Assembly (NCBI GenBank): GCA_964543795.1
Contig: CAZIZN010000007.1
Coordinates: 124,001 to 188,000, forward strand
Reading direction: 5' to 3'
DNA: 64,000 bases
Origin: JACKIC01 sp964543795
Lineage (GTDB): Bacteria; Planctomycetota; UBA1135; UBA2386
In this document: one piece after another, positions 50,012 to 62,340 of the stretch
Numbering within the stretch: the first letter of the stretch is position 1
How the letters are laid out: every line of letters begins with the position of its first letter
The notes under the pieces: generated by a model
The model's input: the letters and a program-made list of their open reading frames with translations, nothing else
What the model was told of the DNA's origin: nothing
Databases searched by the model: none
Program-made: the position numbers and the translations under genes

Positions 50012-51793
50012 TCACTTCGAGCCCCAGCCGAGGAAGTCGACGTCGCGCGCGGGCACGTCGACCCGCGAGGCGAGGTACGCGACGAGTTCGTCGTGCCGTG
50101 GACTCGAGCGCCAGACGTAGATGAAGTAGCGCCAGCCGCGCACGCCGCAGGTCATCTCGCCGACGAAGGTGCCGAGGTCGCGCAACAGCGCCATCTGGAA
50201 GAAGACGCGGTGCATGCGGTCGTCGACGGAGCCGCGGTTGAAGACCAGCTTCGCGGCCTCGTCGATCCGCTCCGATCCGAGGCACCACTCCTGCACGTAG
50301 GTCGATCTGCCGGCACGCTCGTCGTCGGCGAAGGACGTGGCTCCCGGCGACGCGGGGAACAGGTACCACGCGACCACGTCCGGCCGCAGGTTCTGCAGGT
50401 AGGCGGCGCGCTGCTCCTCGGGTGTGCGCAGGCAGAACCCGTCGTCGGTGAGTCCCACCGGATCCATGTGATGCGCTCGGGCCACGAACGGCGTCACGCC
50501 CGCGTTCGTGCACAGCAGCTTCAGACTCCAGCCGTGCCCCGCGTCGCGCACGATCTCGCCGAAGCGGCGGAACTGCTCCATCATCGGCAAGCGCGGCGGC
50601 GGTTCGCCCAGCAACCGCACCGTGCTCGCGACCTGCGGCGCGATGGCGACCGACGCGCAGGCCAGCGCGAGCCACGCGCCGATGCCGATCCACCGCTGCG
50701 CCGGCAGCCGTCTGCCGATGTCGGCCGTCGCCACGGTCGCGGCGTAGGCGATCAGCGGCACCAGGTGCCAGGAGAAGCGGTGGTCGTAGCCGCCCTCGTG
50801 CACGATGCGCAGTCCGTAGACGAACCACGCCGAGGCCAGCGCGAGCACGAGCATCGGCACGAACGACCCGGGCCCTGCGTCTGCGCCCGCCGCGTGCGAA
50901 CGGACCGGCGCGCGCGCCAGCAGCCCGGCGGCGACCAGCAGGAGCGCGGCGACGCCGAGCTCCCAACGGTACGCCGCGAGGTAGTCGAGCATCGGCTGGA
51001 CCCCGTTCCAGCCGGGCGCGGTCGCCTTGAGATAGAACGGATTGGGCAACAGGTAGCCGAAGTACGACAGCTTCCATGCCGCGTAGGCGCCCAGCGCCGC
51101 GGCGAACGCGGCACCCGCCGCGACGGGGCCGCGGCAGCTCAGCCCGCGGCGCCGCAGCGCGAGGAACGCGGCGGACAGACCGAAGGCGACGACGAGGCCG
51201 CCGTCGGGCCGCGTCAGCAGCAGCAGGAAGCCCGCGCCGCCCGTGGCGACGCCGCGCAGCAGTCCGCCGGGACGCGCGACGAGGCGCTGCGTCGCGACGA
51301 CGAAACCGATGGCCATGGTCGCGAACAGGACCGTCTCGAGGCCGCGGCTCGCGTGCACCTGCAGATCGTGGTTCGCGAACAGGACGATGCCGGGGGCGAG
51401 CACGGCCGGCGCCCACGCCGATCGCCACGGCACCTGCCGCGCGAGCAGCACGGCGAGGCCGAGCACGGCCGCCAGCGAGATCAGCAGCGCCGCCGCCGCG
51501 TGTTCCATGCCGAGCCGGTGCAGCCCCGCGACGCCGAGCAGGTGCAGCAGGTTCGTGTAACCCTCGCAGGGCGCCGAATCGGGGTTCCAGCGCAGTCCCA
51601 GACCGTCGACGAGGTTGTCCGCGTAGCGGAACGTGATGTAGGCGTCGTCGATCGCGCAGTGGCGCTGGTGCACGATGGCCGCCAGCGCCAGGGCCACGGA
51701 CCCGCCGCCGATTCCGGCGAGCGCCCACCGGGCTCCGACCGACGTGGCGGAAGGTGCACGCGCGGGCATCGTCGCGGTCGTGTCGGTGCTCAT
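50012..51793 (-). CDS. polytopic membrane glycosyltransferase-like protein (GT-C fold)
   Basis: 593 residues with about ten membrane segments. The first extracytoplasmic loop carries IDDAYITFRYADNLVDGLGL followed by NPDSAPCEGYTNLL, the hallmark of AftB-like/GT-C arabinofuranosyl- and mannosyl-transferases that use lipid-linked sugars. The soluble C-terminal part (about 420-590) is periplasmic. The exact sugar and acceptor are unknown. The ATG at 51793 is preferred over 51832. Convergent with the PDZ-like gene. Confidence 0.8.
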   Translation of the reverse strand: MSTDTTATMPARAPSATSVGARWALAGIGGGSVALALAAIVHQRHCAIDDAYITFRYADNLVDGLGLRWNPDSAPCEGYTNLLHLLGVAGLHRLGMEHAAAALLISLAAVLGLAVLLARQVPWRSAWAPAVLAPGIVLFANHDLQVHASRGLETVLFATMAIGFVVATQRLVARPGGLLRGVATGGAGFLLLLTRPDGGLVVAFGLSAAFLALRRRGLSCRGPVAAGAAFAAALGAYAAWKLSYFGYLLPNPFYLKATAPGWNGVQPMLDYLAAYRWELGVAALLLVAAGLLARAPVRSHAAGADAGPGSFVPMLVLALASAWFVYGLRIVHEGGYDHRFSWHLVPLIAYAATVATADIGRRLPAQRWIGIGAWLALACASVAIAPQVASTVRLLGEPPPRLPMMEQFRRFGEIVRDAGHGWSLKLLCTNAGVTPFVARAHHMDPVGLTDDGFCLRTPEEQRAAYLQNLRPDVVAWYLFPASPGATSFADDERAGRSTYVQEWCLGSERIDEAAKLVFNRGSVDDRMHRVFFQMALLRDLGTFVGEMTCGVRGWRYFIYVWRSSPRHDELVAYLASRVDVPARDVDFLGWGSK

Positions 51794-51860
51794 CGGGGGC
51801 GTCTGGTTACGCGGACGATGCCGAGCTGCCAAGCCCCCCGCACGGACCGCGGTCGCGAAC

Positions 51861-53768
51861 TCACCGCAGCATCGCCTCGACGTCCGGCCGCAGCGCCTCG
51901 GCCCACGCGACGTACGCGGCGGCCGACAGGTGCAGGGCGTCGGGCATCACCGCCTTGTCGATGACGCCGTCGGCGCCGACGAACGTGGCCCCGTAGTCGC
52001 GGCACACGACCATCTCGTCGCCCGCGAGCGCTGCGGCGGCGAGCTCGCTCGCGCGCTGGCACTTCGCGCGCGTCGCATCGGGCTGCTGGCTGCGCGGCAG
52101 GATCGCCTGCAGCAACACCCTCGCGCGCGGCAGGCCCGTGCGCAGCCGCCGCACGACGGACTCGATGCCGGCGGCGATCTCCTCGGCGCTGCATTCGTCG
52201 CCGGGCGCGTTGTTCGTGCCGATCAGCACCACCACGGCGCGCACGTCGTTGTTCGACGCCGCCAGCGCCTCGATCAGGCCGTGGTCGAGCCGCCAGTTCA
52301 CGTTCTGTGTGCGATCTCCGGAGACGCCCAGGTTGAGCGCGCGCAACGGCTGCCAGAGCGTGCGCCACGGCTCGGCGCCGTCCTTGTTCCACCCCTGGGT
52401 GATGGAGTCGCCGAGGAAGACCAGCCGGTGACCGCCGGCGCGCGCCGCGGCCAGATCGTCGGCGACGCGCCTGGTCCACCAGCTCTCGATGCGCGGCGTG
52501 GACTGGATCGCGCCGATCGGGCGTGCGAACGCGGGCTCGGGATCGCCCGCGCGCTGGTCGAGTTCGTCGAGCCGCAGCCGCAGCGACTGCACGAACGGCG
52601 CCTCGCCGGGCACCCAGTGACCGTAGGTCGTCAGCACGAACGTGCCGTCGGACAGCACCTCGACGCCGGGGTAGGCGCAGTCCGTGCCGCGCCAGTTGCG
52701 GGCGAGCCTGACGCGGTACTGCCCCTGCCGCCCCGCTTCGAGGTCCGCGAACGTGCCGACCCACGCGACCCAGTCGCCGCGCGTCGGACTGTCCTTGGCC
52801 ATGTCGCGGAAGGACACCAGGAGACGCCCGTCGGGCGCGTAGGCGCCGACGTGGCGGTCGCCGCACAGCACGGCCGGCAGCGGCCGCGGGGCGCTCCAGG
52901 TCATCGCCTCGTCGTCGGAGAACAGCACCTGCGAGGCGTGCCGACGCGAGTTCTCGCGCAGCAACATCGCCAGTCGGACACCGTCGGGCGAGCGCACGAC
53001 GCCCGGCTCGCAGAGGTCCATGTCGCTGCCGCTCCAGACGACCGTGGGTTCGCGCCACGTGAGGCCGCCGTCGCCCGAACGCGTCTGGTAGACGGTGAAG
53101 TGCGAACGCGTGCCGCCCTTCGTGAACCAGCGGCCATCGTCGTGGAAGAACGCCGCGTACTCGCCGTCGCGCAGGCGAACGACCGAGGCCATCGCGACGA
53201 TGCCGCCGAACTCGCCGATCGCCGCGAGCGGCGTCCACGAGGCACCGCCGTCCTCGGAGACGCTGCTGCGGATCGGATGCAGGCCCGAGAACAGCACCAG
53301 TCGTTCCTTCCCGGTGTGGGGATCGAGCAGGCGATGGATCGTCGGCGTCTCGAGGCTCGTCGACCAGTTCTCGGGCACCGGCAGCGGCGCACTCCACGAC
53401 CGGCCGCCGTCGCCGCTGCGCTGCAGCACGATCGGGCCGCGGCCGTGGCCTTCCGGGTGCACGCAGAGGATCGTCAGGCCGTCGGGCATCAGCACCGTCG
53501 TCGGATGACCGAGGTAACGCCGCGGCACGCGCCGCACCGTGACGCGGCGCGCGACGTCGGCGTCGAGATCGAGCCAGCGAGCCCCCCGGTCGGCCGCGCT
53601 CTCGGGAGCCGTCGAACCGGCCGCGGCCGACGTCGGCGCGTCGAGGGTGGCCGCCGCGACGGTCGCGGGCACCGACCCGCCGTGCGCCGCCGTGCCGCGC
53701 GCACCCTCGCAAGCCGCCAGCATGGCGACGGCCGAAGACACCAGGAGGGCGCGACAGGAACGGCTCAT
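51861..53768 (-). CDS. lipoprotein with sialidase-fold domain fused to an SGNH/GDSL hydrolase
   Basis: 635 residues. Lipobox LAAC with Cys20. Residues about 85-400 form a sialidase-like six-bladed propeller with four Asp-boxes (SGDGGRSW, SEDGGASW, SGDGGLTW, SDDEAMTW). Residues about 425-635 are an SGNH hydrolase: block I FLGDSITQGW (Ser455), GVSGDRTQN, block III GTNN (517-520), and block V DALHLS (Asp610, His613). The pairing suggests removal of a sugar and an O-acyl group from the same glycan, for example acetylated sialic acid (inference). The outer surface or periplasm is the likely location. Confidence 0.87.
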   Translation of the reverse strand: MSRSCRALLVSSAVAMLAACEGARGTAAHGGSVPATVAAATLDAPTSAAAGSTAPESAADRGARWLDLDADVARRVTVRRVPRRYLGHPTTVLMPDGLTILCVHPEGHGRGPIVLQRSGDGGRSWSAPLPVPENWSTSLETPTIHRLLDPHTGKERLVLFSGLHPIRSSVSEDGGASWTPLAAIGEFGGIVAMASVVRLRDGEYAAFFHDDGRWFTKGGTRSHFTVYQTRSGDGGLTWREPTVVWSGSDMDLCEPGVVRSPDGVRLAMLLRENSRRHASQVLFSDDEAMTWSAPRPLPAVLCGDRHVGAYAPDGRLLVSFRDMAKDSPTRGDWVAWVGTFADLEAGRQGQYRVRLARNWRGTDCAYPGVEVLSDGTFVLTTYGHWVPGEAPFVQSLRLRLDELDQRAGDPEPAFARPIGAIQSTPRIESWWTRRVADDLAAARAGGHRLVFLGDSITQGWNKDGAEPWRTLWQPLRALNLGVSGDRTQNVNWRLDHGLIEALAASNNDVRAVVVLIGTNNAPGDECSAEEIAAGIESVVRRLRTGLPRARVLLQAILPRSQQPDATRAKCQRASELAAAALAGDEMVVCRDYGATFVGADGVIDKAVMPDALHLSAAAYVAWAEALRPDVEAMLR

Positions 53769-53884
53769 GCCGACGTCGTACCGCGGGCGCGGACCCGGAC
53801 AAGGTTTCCTCGTGCACTGCGGCGCGGACGGCGGTCACCGCCACCGGCGGCCGACGGCCCCGCGAGCTCGGACGACCTGCGCGC

Positions 53885-53890
53885 TATCCT
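53885..53890 (+). promoter_or_regulatory. -10-like hexamer TATCCT before the ABC-F gene
   Basis: GCTATCCTGCTCGCCCC is nearly identical to the sequence before argS (60592 onward). It ends 10 nt before the ATG at 53901, implying a nearly leaderless mRNA. Confidence 0.45.
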
Positions 53891-53900
53891 GCTCGCCCCG

Positions 53901-55799
53901 ATGACCCTGGTCAGCCTCGACAAGATCGTGCACCGTTTCGGCGATCACCCGGTCCTCGACGGTCTGTCGCTGCGCGTCGACGAAGGCGACCGCATCGGCG
54001 TCGTGGGCGACAACGGTGCGGGCAAGACGACCATGGTGCGCATCCTCGCCGGCGTCGACGAGCCGGACCTCGGCGAGCGCAACACGCGGCGCAACCTGCG
54101 CATCGCCTACGGCGCGCAGATGCCGGCGATGCCCGCGGGCACCACGGTCGAGGGGCTCGTGCTGCACGGCACCGGCGAACACTCGGCACTCGAGGCCCGC
54201 ATGCGTTCGCTCGAAGCCCGCATGGCCGGCGGCGACGAGGCCGCGCTGCGCGAGTACGGCGAACTGCAGGCGGCCTTCGAGGCCGGCGGCGGCTACGACC
54301 GCAAGCACCGCGTCGAGAAGGTCCTGTTCGGGCTCGGCTTCACCGAGGGCGATCTGCAGAAGGACGTGTCGGTGCTCAGCGGCGGCGAGAAGTCGCGCAC
54401 GCAGCTCGCGATCCTGATGACGACGCCGGCCGAGCTGCTGATCCTCGACGAACCCACCAACCACCTCGACCTGCGGGGCATCGAATTCGTCGAGGACTTC
54501 GTGCAGCGCTACCCGGGCGCCGTCGTCGTCGTCAGCCACGACCGCACGTTCCTCGACGCCGTCGCGAACGCGATCGTCGAGGTCGCGGACGGCGTCGCCA
54601 ACCGGTGGAAGGGCAACTTCACCCACTACAGCCAGCAGCGCGACCAGGCGCTGCTGGCGCAGGCGCGGGCCTACAAGAGTCAGCGCGAGTTCGTCGAGAA
54701 GGAGATGGAGTACATCCGCCGCAACATGGCCGGACGGATGAGTGCGCAGGCCAAGGGCCGACTCAAACGCCTGCAGCGGCTGCAGCTGATCGACAAACCC
54801 AAGGGCAACCGCGCCGCGATGCGGCTCACCTTCGGCAAGACGACGCGGGGCCAGCAGGGACAGGCCGCGCTCGAGTGCGAGGACCTCACGGTGAAGGCCG
54901 GCTCGCGCACCCTGATCGAACACGGCGAGCTGCGCATCTGGTTCGGCGAGGTCGCGGCACTGCTCGGCCGCAACGGCGCGGGCAAGACCACCCTGTTGCG
55001 ACTGCTCGCGGGCATCGGTCGACCCGCCGCCGGCACGATCAAGCGCGCGCACAACCTGCGCATCGGCTACTTCAGCCAGGAGAAGAACGACCTGCCCGCA
55101 CAGGGCACCGTGCTCGAAGCGCTGCGCGAACTCGACCGCACCGTCGACGACCGCGAGCTGCGCGACCATCTCGCGCTGTTCCTGTTCTGCGGCGACGACG
55201 TGGACAAGCCCGTCGCGGACCTCTCCGGCGGCGAGAAGCAGCGGCTGTCGCTCGCGCGCATGACCCGCGCCCAGTTCGATCTCCTGTGCCTCGACGAGCC
55301 GACGAACCACCTGGACGTCGCCGGCACCGAGGGGCTCGAGCAGGCGCTCAAGGAGTTCCCCGGCACCGTCGTGCTGATCACGCACGACCGCCGCCTCGTG
55401 AGCGAGGTCGCCGACCGCGTGCTCTGGGTCGAGAACGGCCGCATCCGCACGTTCGACCAGGGCCTGGCGCAGTGCCAGCGGGTGCTGGCAGAGGAACGCA
55501 CCGCGGCGCGGCTGGCCGAAGCGGAGGCGCGCGAACGACAGGCGCAGAAGACGTCGGCGGCGAACGCCGAGGAGCCGAAGAAGGCGATCGAGACCGGCAA
55601 GGTGCGCAATCCGCTGCTCTTCCAGCGGCTCGAGGAACGGATCATGGCGCTCGAGGCCGCGATCGAGGAGCTGCGCGCCGCGATGCTCGATCCGGCGAAC
55701 TACGCGAGCGCCGCCAGGATGAAGGAGCTGCAGGCGACGGAGGCGGCGAAGAAGGCCGAGCTCGCCGAGGCCTACGCGCAGTGGGAGAACTGGCAGTAG
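53901..55799 (+). CDS. ABC-F family ATPase (Uup/YbiT-like ribosome-associated)
   Basis: 632 residues with two ABC domains and no membrane segments. Walker A motifs are GDNGAGKT (about 36-43) and GRNGAGKT (about 357-364). Signatures are LSGGEKSRTQLAI and LSGGEKQRLSLAR, and each is followed by LDEPTNHLD. The inter-domain linker (about 240-310; MEYIRRNMAGRMSAQAKGRL) is the P-site-tRNA interaction region of ABC-F proteins. The C-terminal coiled coil (about 560-630) resembles Uup. It probably relieves stalled ribosomes. The ATG at 53901 starts at the first strand of domain 1. Confidence 0.93.
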   Translation: MTLVSLDKIVHRFGDHPVLDGLSLRVDEGDRIGVVGDNGAGKTTMVRILAGVDEPDLGERNTRRNLRIAYGAQMPAMPAGTTVEGLVLHGTGEHSALEARMRSLEARMAGGDEAALREYGELQAAFEAGGGYDRKHRVEKVLFGLGFTEGDLQKDVSVLSGGEKSRTQLAILMTTPAELLILDEPTNHLDLRGIEFVEDFVQRYPGAVVVVSHDRTFLDAVANAIVEVADGVANRWKGNFTHYSQQRDQALLAQARAYKSQREFVEKEMEYIRRNMAGRMSAQAKGRLKRLQRLQLIDKPKGNRAAMRLTFGKTTRGQQGQAALECEDLTVKAGSRTLIEHGELRIWFGEVAALLGRNGAGKTTLLRLLAGIGRPAAGTIKRAHNLRIGYFSQEKNDLPAQGTVLEALRELDRTVDDRELRDHLALFLFCGDDVDKPVADLSGGEKQRLSLARMTRAQFDLLCLDEPTNHLDVAGTEGLEQALKEFPGTVVLITHDRRLVSEVADRVLWVENGRIRTFDQGLAQCQRVLAEERTAARLAEAEARERQAQKTSAANAEEPKKAIETGKVRNPLLFQRLEERIMALEAAIEELRAAMLDPANYASAARMKELQATEAAKKAELAEAYAQWENWQ

Positions 55800-55814
55800 C
55801 GGGCGGAGCGCCGC

Positions 55815-57686
55815 TCAGCGCCGCGCTTCCTCGAGGGCGGCCACGACCTGCGGATCGCCGGGGCGCAGTCCCGCGGCCGCCTGCAGCGCTTCGATCGCGT
55901 CGGCCTTGCGGCCCTGGGCGAGCAGCGTGCGACCGAGCAGGAACCAGGCGTTGAAGTAGTTCTCGTCGAGCTCGAGCGCGCGCAGGTAGTGGCGTTCGGC
56001 CGTCGCGAGGTCGCCTTCGCTGAAGCAGGCGGTGGCGAGGTTGTGGTGCAGGGTCGGCACGTTGGGCTGCGTCGCGAGCGCGATGCGGAAGTGCTCGATC
56101 GCGGTCTTCGCCTCGCCGCGGCGCGCCAGCAGCGCGCCGAGCTGGCCGTTCGCGACTGCATTGGCAGCGTCGACGGCCAGCGCGTCGCGGTAGCGGCGTT
56201 CGGCGTCCTGGAGGCGGTTCGCCGCCTCGAAGCACCGTCCCCACTCGGCGTAGACCGCGGCGCGGTCCGCGTGATGGCGTTCGGCGCGCGCGATCGCCGC
56301 CAGCGCCGCCTCGTGTTCGCCGCGTTCGCGCTCGAGCCCGGCCAGCTGCAGCCACAGGTTGCCCGCCTCCGGCAGCTTGCCGAGGTCGTGGTGCAGCAGC
56401 GCGCGCTGCAGCCACCGCCTCGCCTCGGCGTCGGCGACCTCGACCGCGAGCGTCAGCGTGCCCATCTCGTCGATCGAACGCTGGCCGAAGCGCACCCGCC
56501 GCGGCGGCCGGCTCGGATTGGCCGGGTTCGCGGCGCTGTTGTCGTAGACGTACTCCATCGCCACGCGCGAACCCGCCGGCAGCGCCACCGGCTCGCGGAA
56601 CCGGTAGTCGTCCTGCCAGTCGAAGTCCCAGCGGTCGATCCCGATCAGCACCCGACGCTCGCCGTTCGGCAGCGTCGCGAACCCGTTCAGGCTGCGGCCG
56701 AGGTAGTGCGCGTGCGGATAGACGGCGTGCACGACGACCGCGACCGGCAACACCATCTCGTCGCGGATCGCGTAGTCGGCGACGCCGGGTTCGATGTCGA
56801 TGCGGTCGGAGAACAGCGCCAGGGGGAACAGCTGCCGCGTCGGCGCGTCGTCGGTGAAGTAGAGCCCGATCTGCGGCTGCACCCGCTCGTGTCTGCCGGT
56901 CGGCTGCACGTGCACCTGCAGCACGAGGTCGTGGCCGAGGAACAGGCGGAACGCCATGCCCTTCTGCGCCGGCACGGTCCGCTTGCCCGGCGTCCAGCCG
57001 AGGAAGTGTCCGTCGGGAGGCCCTGCGCCGCCCATCTGCATGCCCGGATAGCCCGGCTCGGCGTCGAGTGCGTCGAGGCGCCGCGATTCGTACGTCGGGT
57101 CGACGGCGAGCACGGCGTGGTGCACGGCACGGCTGCCGGGCCGGATCTCGACCGCCTCGACGAAGCGCACGCCGTCGAGAGCGACGGGGATCACGAGGTT
57201 GCGGAACACGTCCTCGCCGCCCGGCTCGACGACGAGCGCGTCGGGCGCGGTCACGATCAGGTCGGGCTCGCGCAGCTGCCAGCCGCTCGGGAACGACGGC
57301 GGCTGCGGCTCCGTTGCCGCATCGCCGCGCGGCGCGCCGGCCGCCACCCAGCGCCGCAGCAGTTCGATCTCCCGGTCCGCGAGCCTGCGGTCGCCGACGA
57401 AGTCGCCGTGCGTCGGCAACCACGGCGGCATGCGGCGCTGCTGCGTCATCTCGACGATCAGGTCCTGCTTCTTGCGCGCGTCCTCGTAGGTGAGCAGCGA
57501 GAACGGTGCCGCCTCGCCGGGCCGGTGGCACGGCGCGCACGACCGGTGCACGAGCGGGGCGACGTGTTCCGACCACGTCGGCGCCGCCGGAAGGCCCGTG
57601 TCGGCGCCGCAGGCGGCGAGGCAGACGGCAAGGCCGGCGGCGAGCAGACGCGGGAACGGGAACGGGCGGCGGGGCGACGAAGGCAT
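55815..57686 (-). CDS. lipoprotein with heme-c site, copper-monooxygenase-like domain and TPRs
   Basis: 623 residues. Lipobox LAAC (Cys26). A c-type heme motif CAPCH lies at 50-54. Residues about 140-410 resemble the copper type II, ascorbate-dependent (PHM-like) monooxygenase fold, with candidate ligands HH189-190 (AVHHAVL), His259 (LQVHVQPTG), and His320/325/327 (VYPHAHYLG). TPRs fill about 425-620 (AVYAEWGRCFEAANRLQDAE, AHHNLATACFSEGDLATAE-like repeats). This three-part architecture is found in Planctomycetota. Substrate unknown; electrons could pass from the heme to copper (inference). A TAGCAT box ends 9 nt before the ATG at 57686. Confidence 0.85.
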   Translation of the reverse strand: MPSSPRRPFPFPRLLAAGLAVCLAACGADTGLPAAPTWSEHVAPLVHRSCAPCHRPGEAAPFSLLTYEDARKKQDLIVEMTQQRRMPPWLPTHGDFVGDRRLADREIELLRRWVAAGAPRGDAATEPQPPSFPSGWQLREPDLIVTAPDALVVEPGGEDVFRNLVIPVALDGVRFVEAVEIRPGSRAVHHAVLAVDPTYESRRLDALDAEPGYPGMQMGGAGPPDGHFLGWTPGKRTVPAQKGMAFRLFLGHDLVLQVHVQPTGRHERVQPQIGLYFTDDAPTRQLFPLALFSDRIDIEPGVADYAIRDEMVLPVAVVVHAVYPHAHYLGRSLNGFATLPNGERRVLIGIDRWDFDWQDDYRFREPVALPAGSRVAMEYVYDNSAANPANPSRPPRRVRFGQRSIDEMGTLTLAVEVADAEARRWLQRALLHHDLGKLPEAGNLWLQLAGLERERGEHEAALAAIARAERHHADRAAVYAEWGRCFEAANRLQDAERRYRDALAVDAANAVANGQLGALLARRGEAKTAIEHFRIALATQPNVPTLHHNLATACFSEGDLATAERHYLRALELDENYFNAWFLLGRTLLAQGRKADAIEALQAAAGLRPGDPQVVAALEEARR

Positions 57687-57698
57687 CCGCCCCGGATG

Positions 57699-60506
<2,808 letters not shown>

Positions 60507-60593
60507 GGGAGCACGTCATGACACCCCTCCCCGCACTGCGGCCCCATGGGCAGGAGGGCGCAGTTGGACGGAGCCTGGGGCCCGGGCCCTCGC

Positions 60594-60599
60594 TATCCT
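60594..60599 (+). promoter_or_regulatory. -10-like hexamer TATCCT before argS
   Basis: GCTATCCTGCTCGCCCCC ends 10 nt of spacer before the GTG at 60610. A TTGGAC is present at 60564-60569, but its 24-nt spacing is too long for a normal -35. Confidence 0.45.
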
Positions 60600-60609
60600 G
60601 CTCGCCCCC

Positions 60610-62340
60610 GTGACCGACCTGCACACCCATCTCCGCGACCGCCTGCTCACCGCCCTCTCGGAACTCGGCCTCGACCGCGCCGCGGCCGCGCCGCTGCTGC
60701 AGCTCGGCCCGCCCAGGAACCGCGACCACGGCGACGTCGCGCTCGGCGCGTTCTTGCTCGCCAAGCTCGCGGGCAAGGCGCCGCCGGCGTTCGCCGCCGA
60801 GCTCGCCGCCAAGGTCACCGCCGACGACGTCGTCGCGTCCGCGGCCGCCGCTGGACCGTTCGTCAACTTCCGCTTCGCGCGCGCCGCGCTGGCGCGGCAG
60901 GTGCTGACCGCGATCGTCGCCGGCGCGTCACCCTACGGCCCGGCGGCGCCCAACGGGCAGGTGGTGTGCATCGACTTCAGCTCGCCGAACATCGCAAAGC
61001 CCTTCCACATCGGCCACATGCGCAGCACGGTGATCGGCAACGCGCTGTGCCGCATCCACCGCCACGTGGGTGCCACCGTGCACGGCATCAACCATCTCGG
61101 CGACTGGGGCATGCCGTTCGCCAAGATGATGACCGCCTACATGCGCTGGGGGAACGAGCAGGAGCTGGCGAAGTCGCCGATGCGCTACATGTTCGAGCTC
61201 TACAAGCGCTACTCGGCTGCGGCCAAGGACGACCCCGCACTCGACGCCGAGGCTGCGAAGCACTTCCAGGCGCTCGAGAGCGGCGAGGACAACCAGGAGC
61301 GCCGCATGTGGCAGTTCCTGCGCGACGAGTCGCTGAAGGCGTTCGCGGGGCCCTATGCGCGGCTCGGCGTGACGTTCGACCACGTCACCGGCGAGTCGTT
61401 CTTCGAGGACAAGATGGAAGCGGCGATGCAGCGCGTCGCCGCGGCCGGCGTGCTCGAACGCAGCGAGGGCGCCGAGGTCGTCTGGCTCAAGGAGCAGGGC
61501 ATCGCGCAGCCGTGCATCCTGCGCAAGAGCGACGGCACGACGCTCTACCACACCCGCGACCTCGCCGCGGTGTTCTACCGCGAAGCGACCTTCCGTCCGA
61601 CGCGCATCCTCTACGTCGTCGGCTCGGAGCAGAAGCTGCACTTCGACCAGCTCGAGGCCGTGCTGGCGAAGATGGGCGAGTCGATCGCCGCGGCCGTCGA
61701 GCACGTGCCGTTCGGCCTCGTGCTCAGCAAGACCGAGGACGGCAAGTGGGAGAAGTTCGCGTCGCGCGCCGGCAACGCGGTGTTCCTCGACGAGATCCTC
61801 GACGAGTCGGTCGCCAAGGTACGACAGGTGATCGCCGAGAAGAACCCGGATCTCGAGGACAAGGAGGCGATCGCCGAGCAGGTCGGCGTGTCGGCGATCG
61901 TGTTCAACGACCTCAAGAACTCACGCATCAAGGACGTCAAGTTCGACTGGGACGCGATGCTCGAGTTCGAGGGCGAAACGGGGCCCTACGTGCAGTACGC
62001 GTGCGCCCGGCTCGCGTCGATCCTGCGCAAGGTCGACGCGCCCGTCCCCGAACCGGCCGACGTCGACTTCGCGCTGCTCGCCGACGCCGAACGCGTGCTG
62101 CTCGTGATGCTGGACTTCGGCCCGGCCGTGCAACGCGCCGCCGAGCAGAGCGAACCCAGCATCGTCACCGCGCACACGATCGCGCTCGCCGGCGAGATCC
62201 ACAGCTACCTGCGCGACCACTACGTGCTCGGCGCCGAACCGGCCGTGCGCGACGCGCGACTCCTGCTCGTCGACGCGGCGCGACGGCTGCTGACCACGGG
62301 CCTCGGGCTGCTCGGCATCCCCGCCCCCGACCGCATGTAG
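60610..62340 (+). CDS. argS: arginyl-tRNA synthetase
   Basis: 576 residues from a GTG at 60610. An N-terminal Add-1 domain precedes FSSPNIAKPFHIGHMRSTVIG (HIGH at about 132-135), GINHLGDWGMPFAKMM, YHTRDLAAVFYR and YVVGSEQKLHF. The region at the KMSKS position reads LSKTEDGKWEKFASRAG, a relaxed form as in many ArgRS. The anticodon-binding C-terminus ends LGIPAPDRM, the usual ArgRS ending. It charges tRNA-Arg in the cytoplasm. The frame is open upstream to 60445, but that part overlaps ppdK antisense. The stop codon abuts hairpin element copy 2. Confidence 0.95.
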   Translation: MTDLHTHLRDRLLTALSELGLDRAAAAPLLQLGPPRNRDHGDVALGAFLLAKLAGKAPPAFAAELAAKVTADDVVASAAAAGPFVNFRFARAALARQVLTAIVAGASPYGPAAPNGQVVCIDFSSPNIAKPFHIGHMRSTVIGNALCRIHRHVGATVHGINHLGDWGMPFAKMMTAYMRWGNEQELAKSPMRYMFELYKRYSAAAKDDPALDAEAAKHFQALESGEDNQERRMWQFLRDESLKAFAGPYARLGVTFDHVTGESFFEDKMEAAMQRVAAAGVLERSEGAEVVWLKEQGIAQPCILRKSDGTTLYHTRDLAAVFYREATFRPTRILYVVGSEQKLHFDQLEAVLAKMGESIAAAVEHVPFGLVLSKTEDGKWEKFASRAGNAVFLDEILDESVAKVRQVIAEKNPDLEDKEAIAEQVGVSAIVFNDLKNSRIKDVKFDWDAMLEFEGETGPYVQYACARLASILRKVDAPVPEPADVDFALLADAERVLLVMLDFGPAVQRAAEQSEPSIVTAHTIALAGEIHSYLRDHYVLGAEPAVRDARLLLVDAARRLLTTGLGLLGIPAPDRM

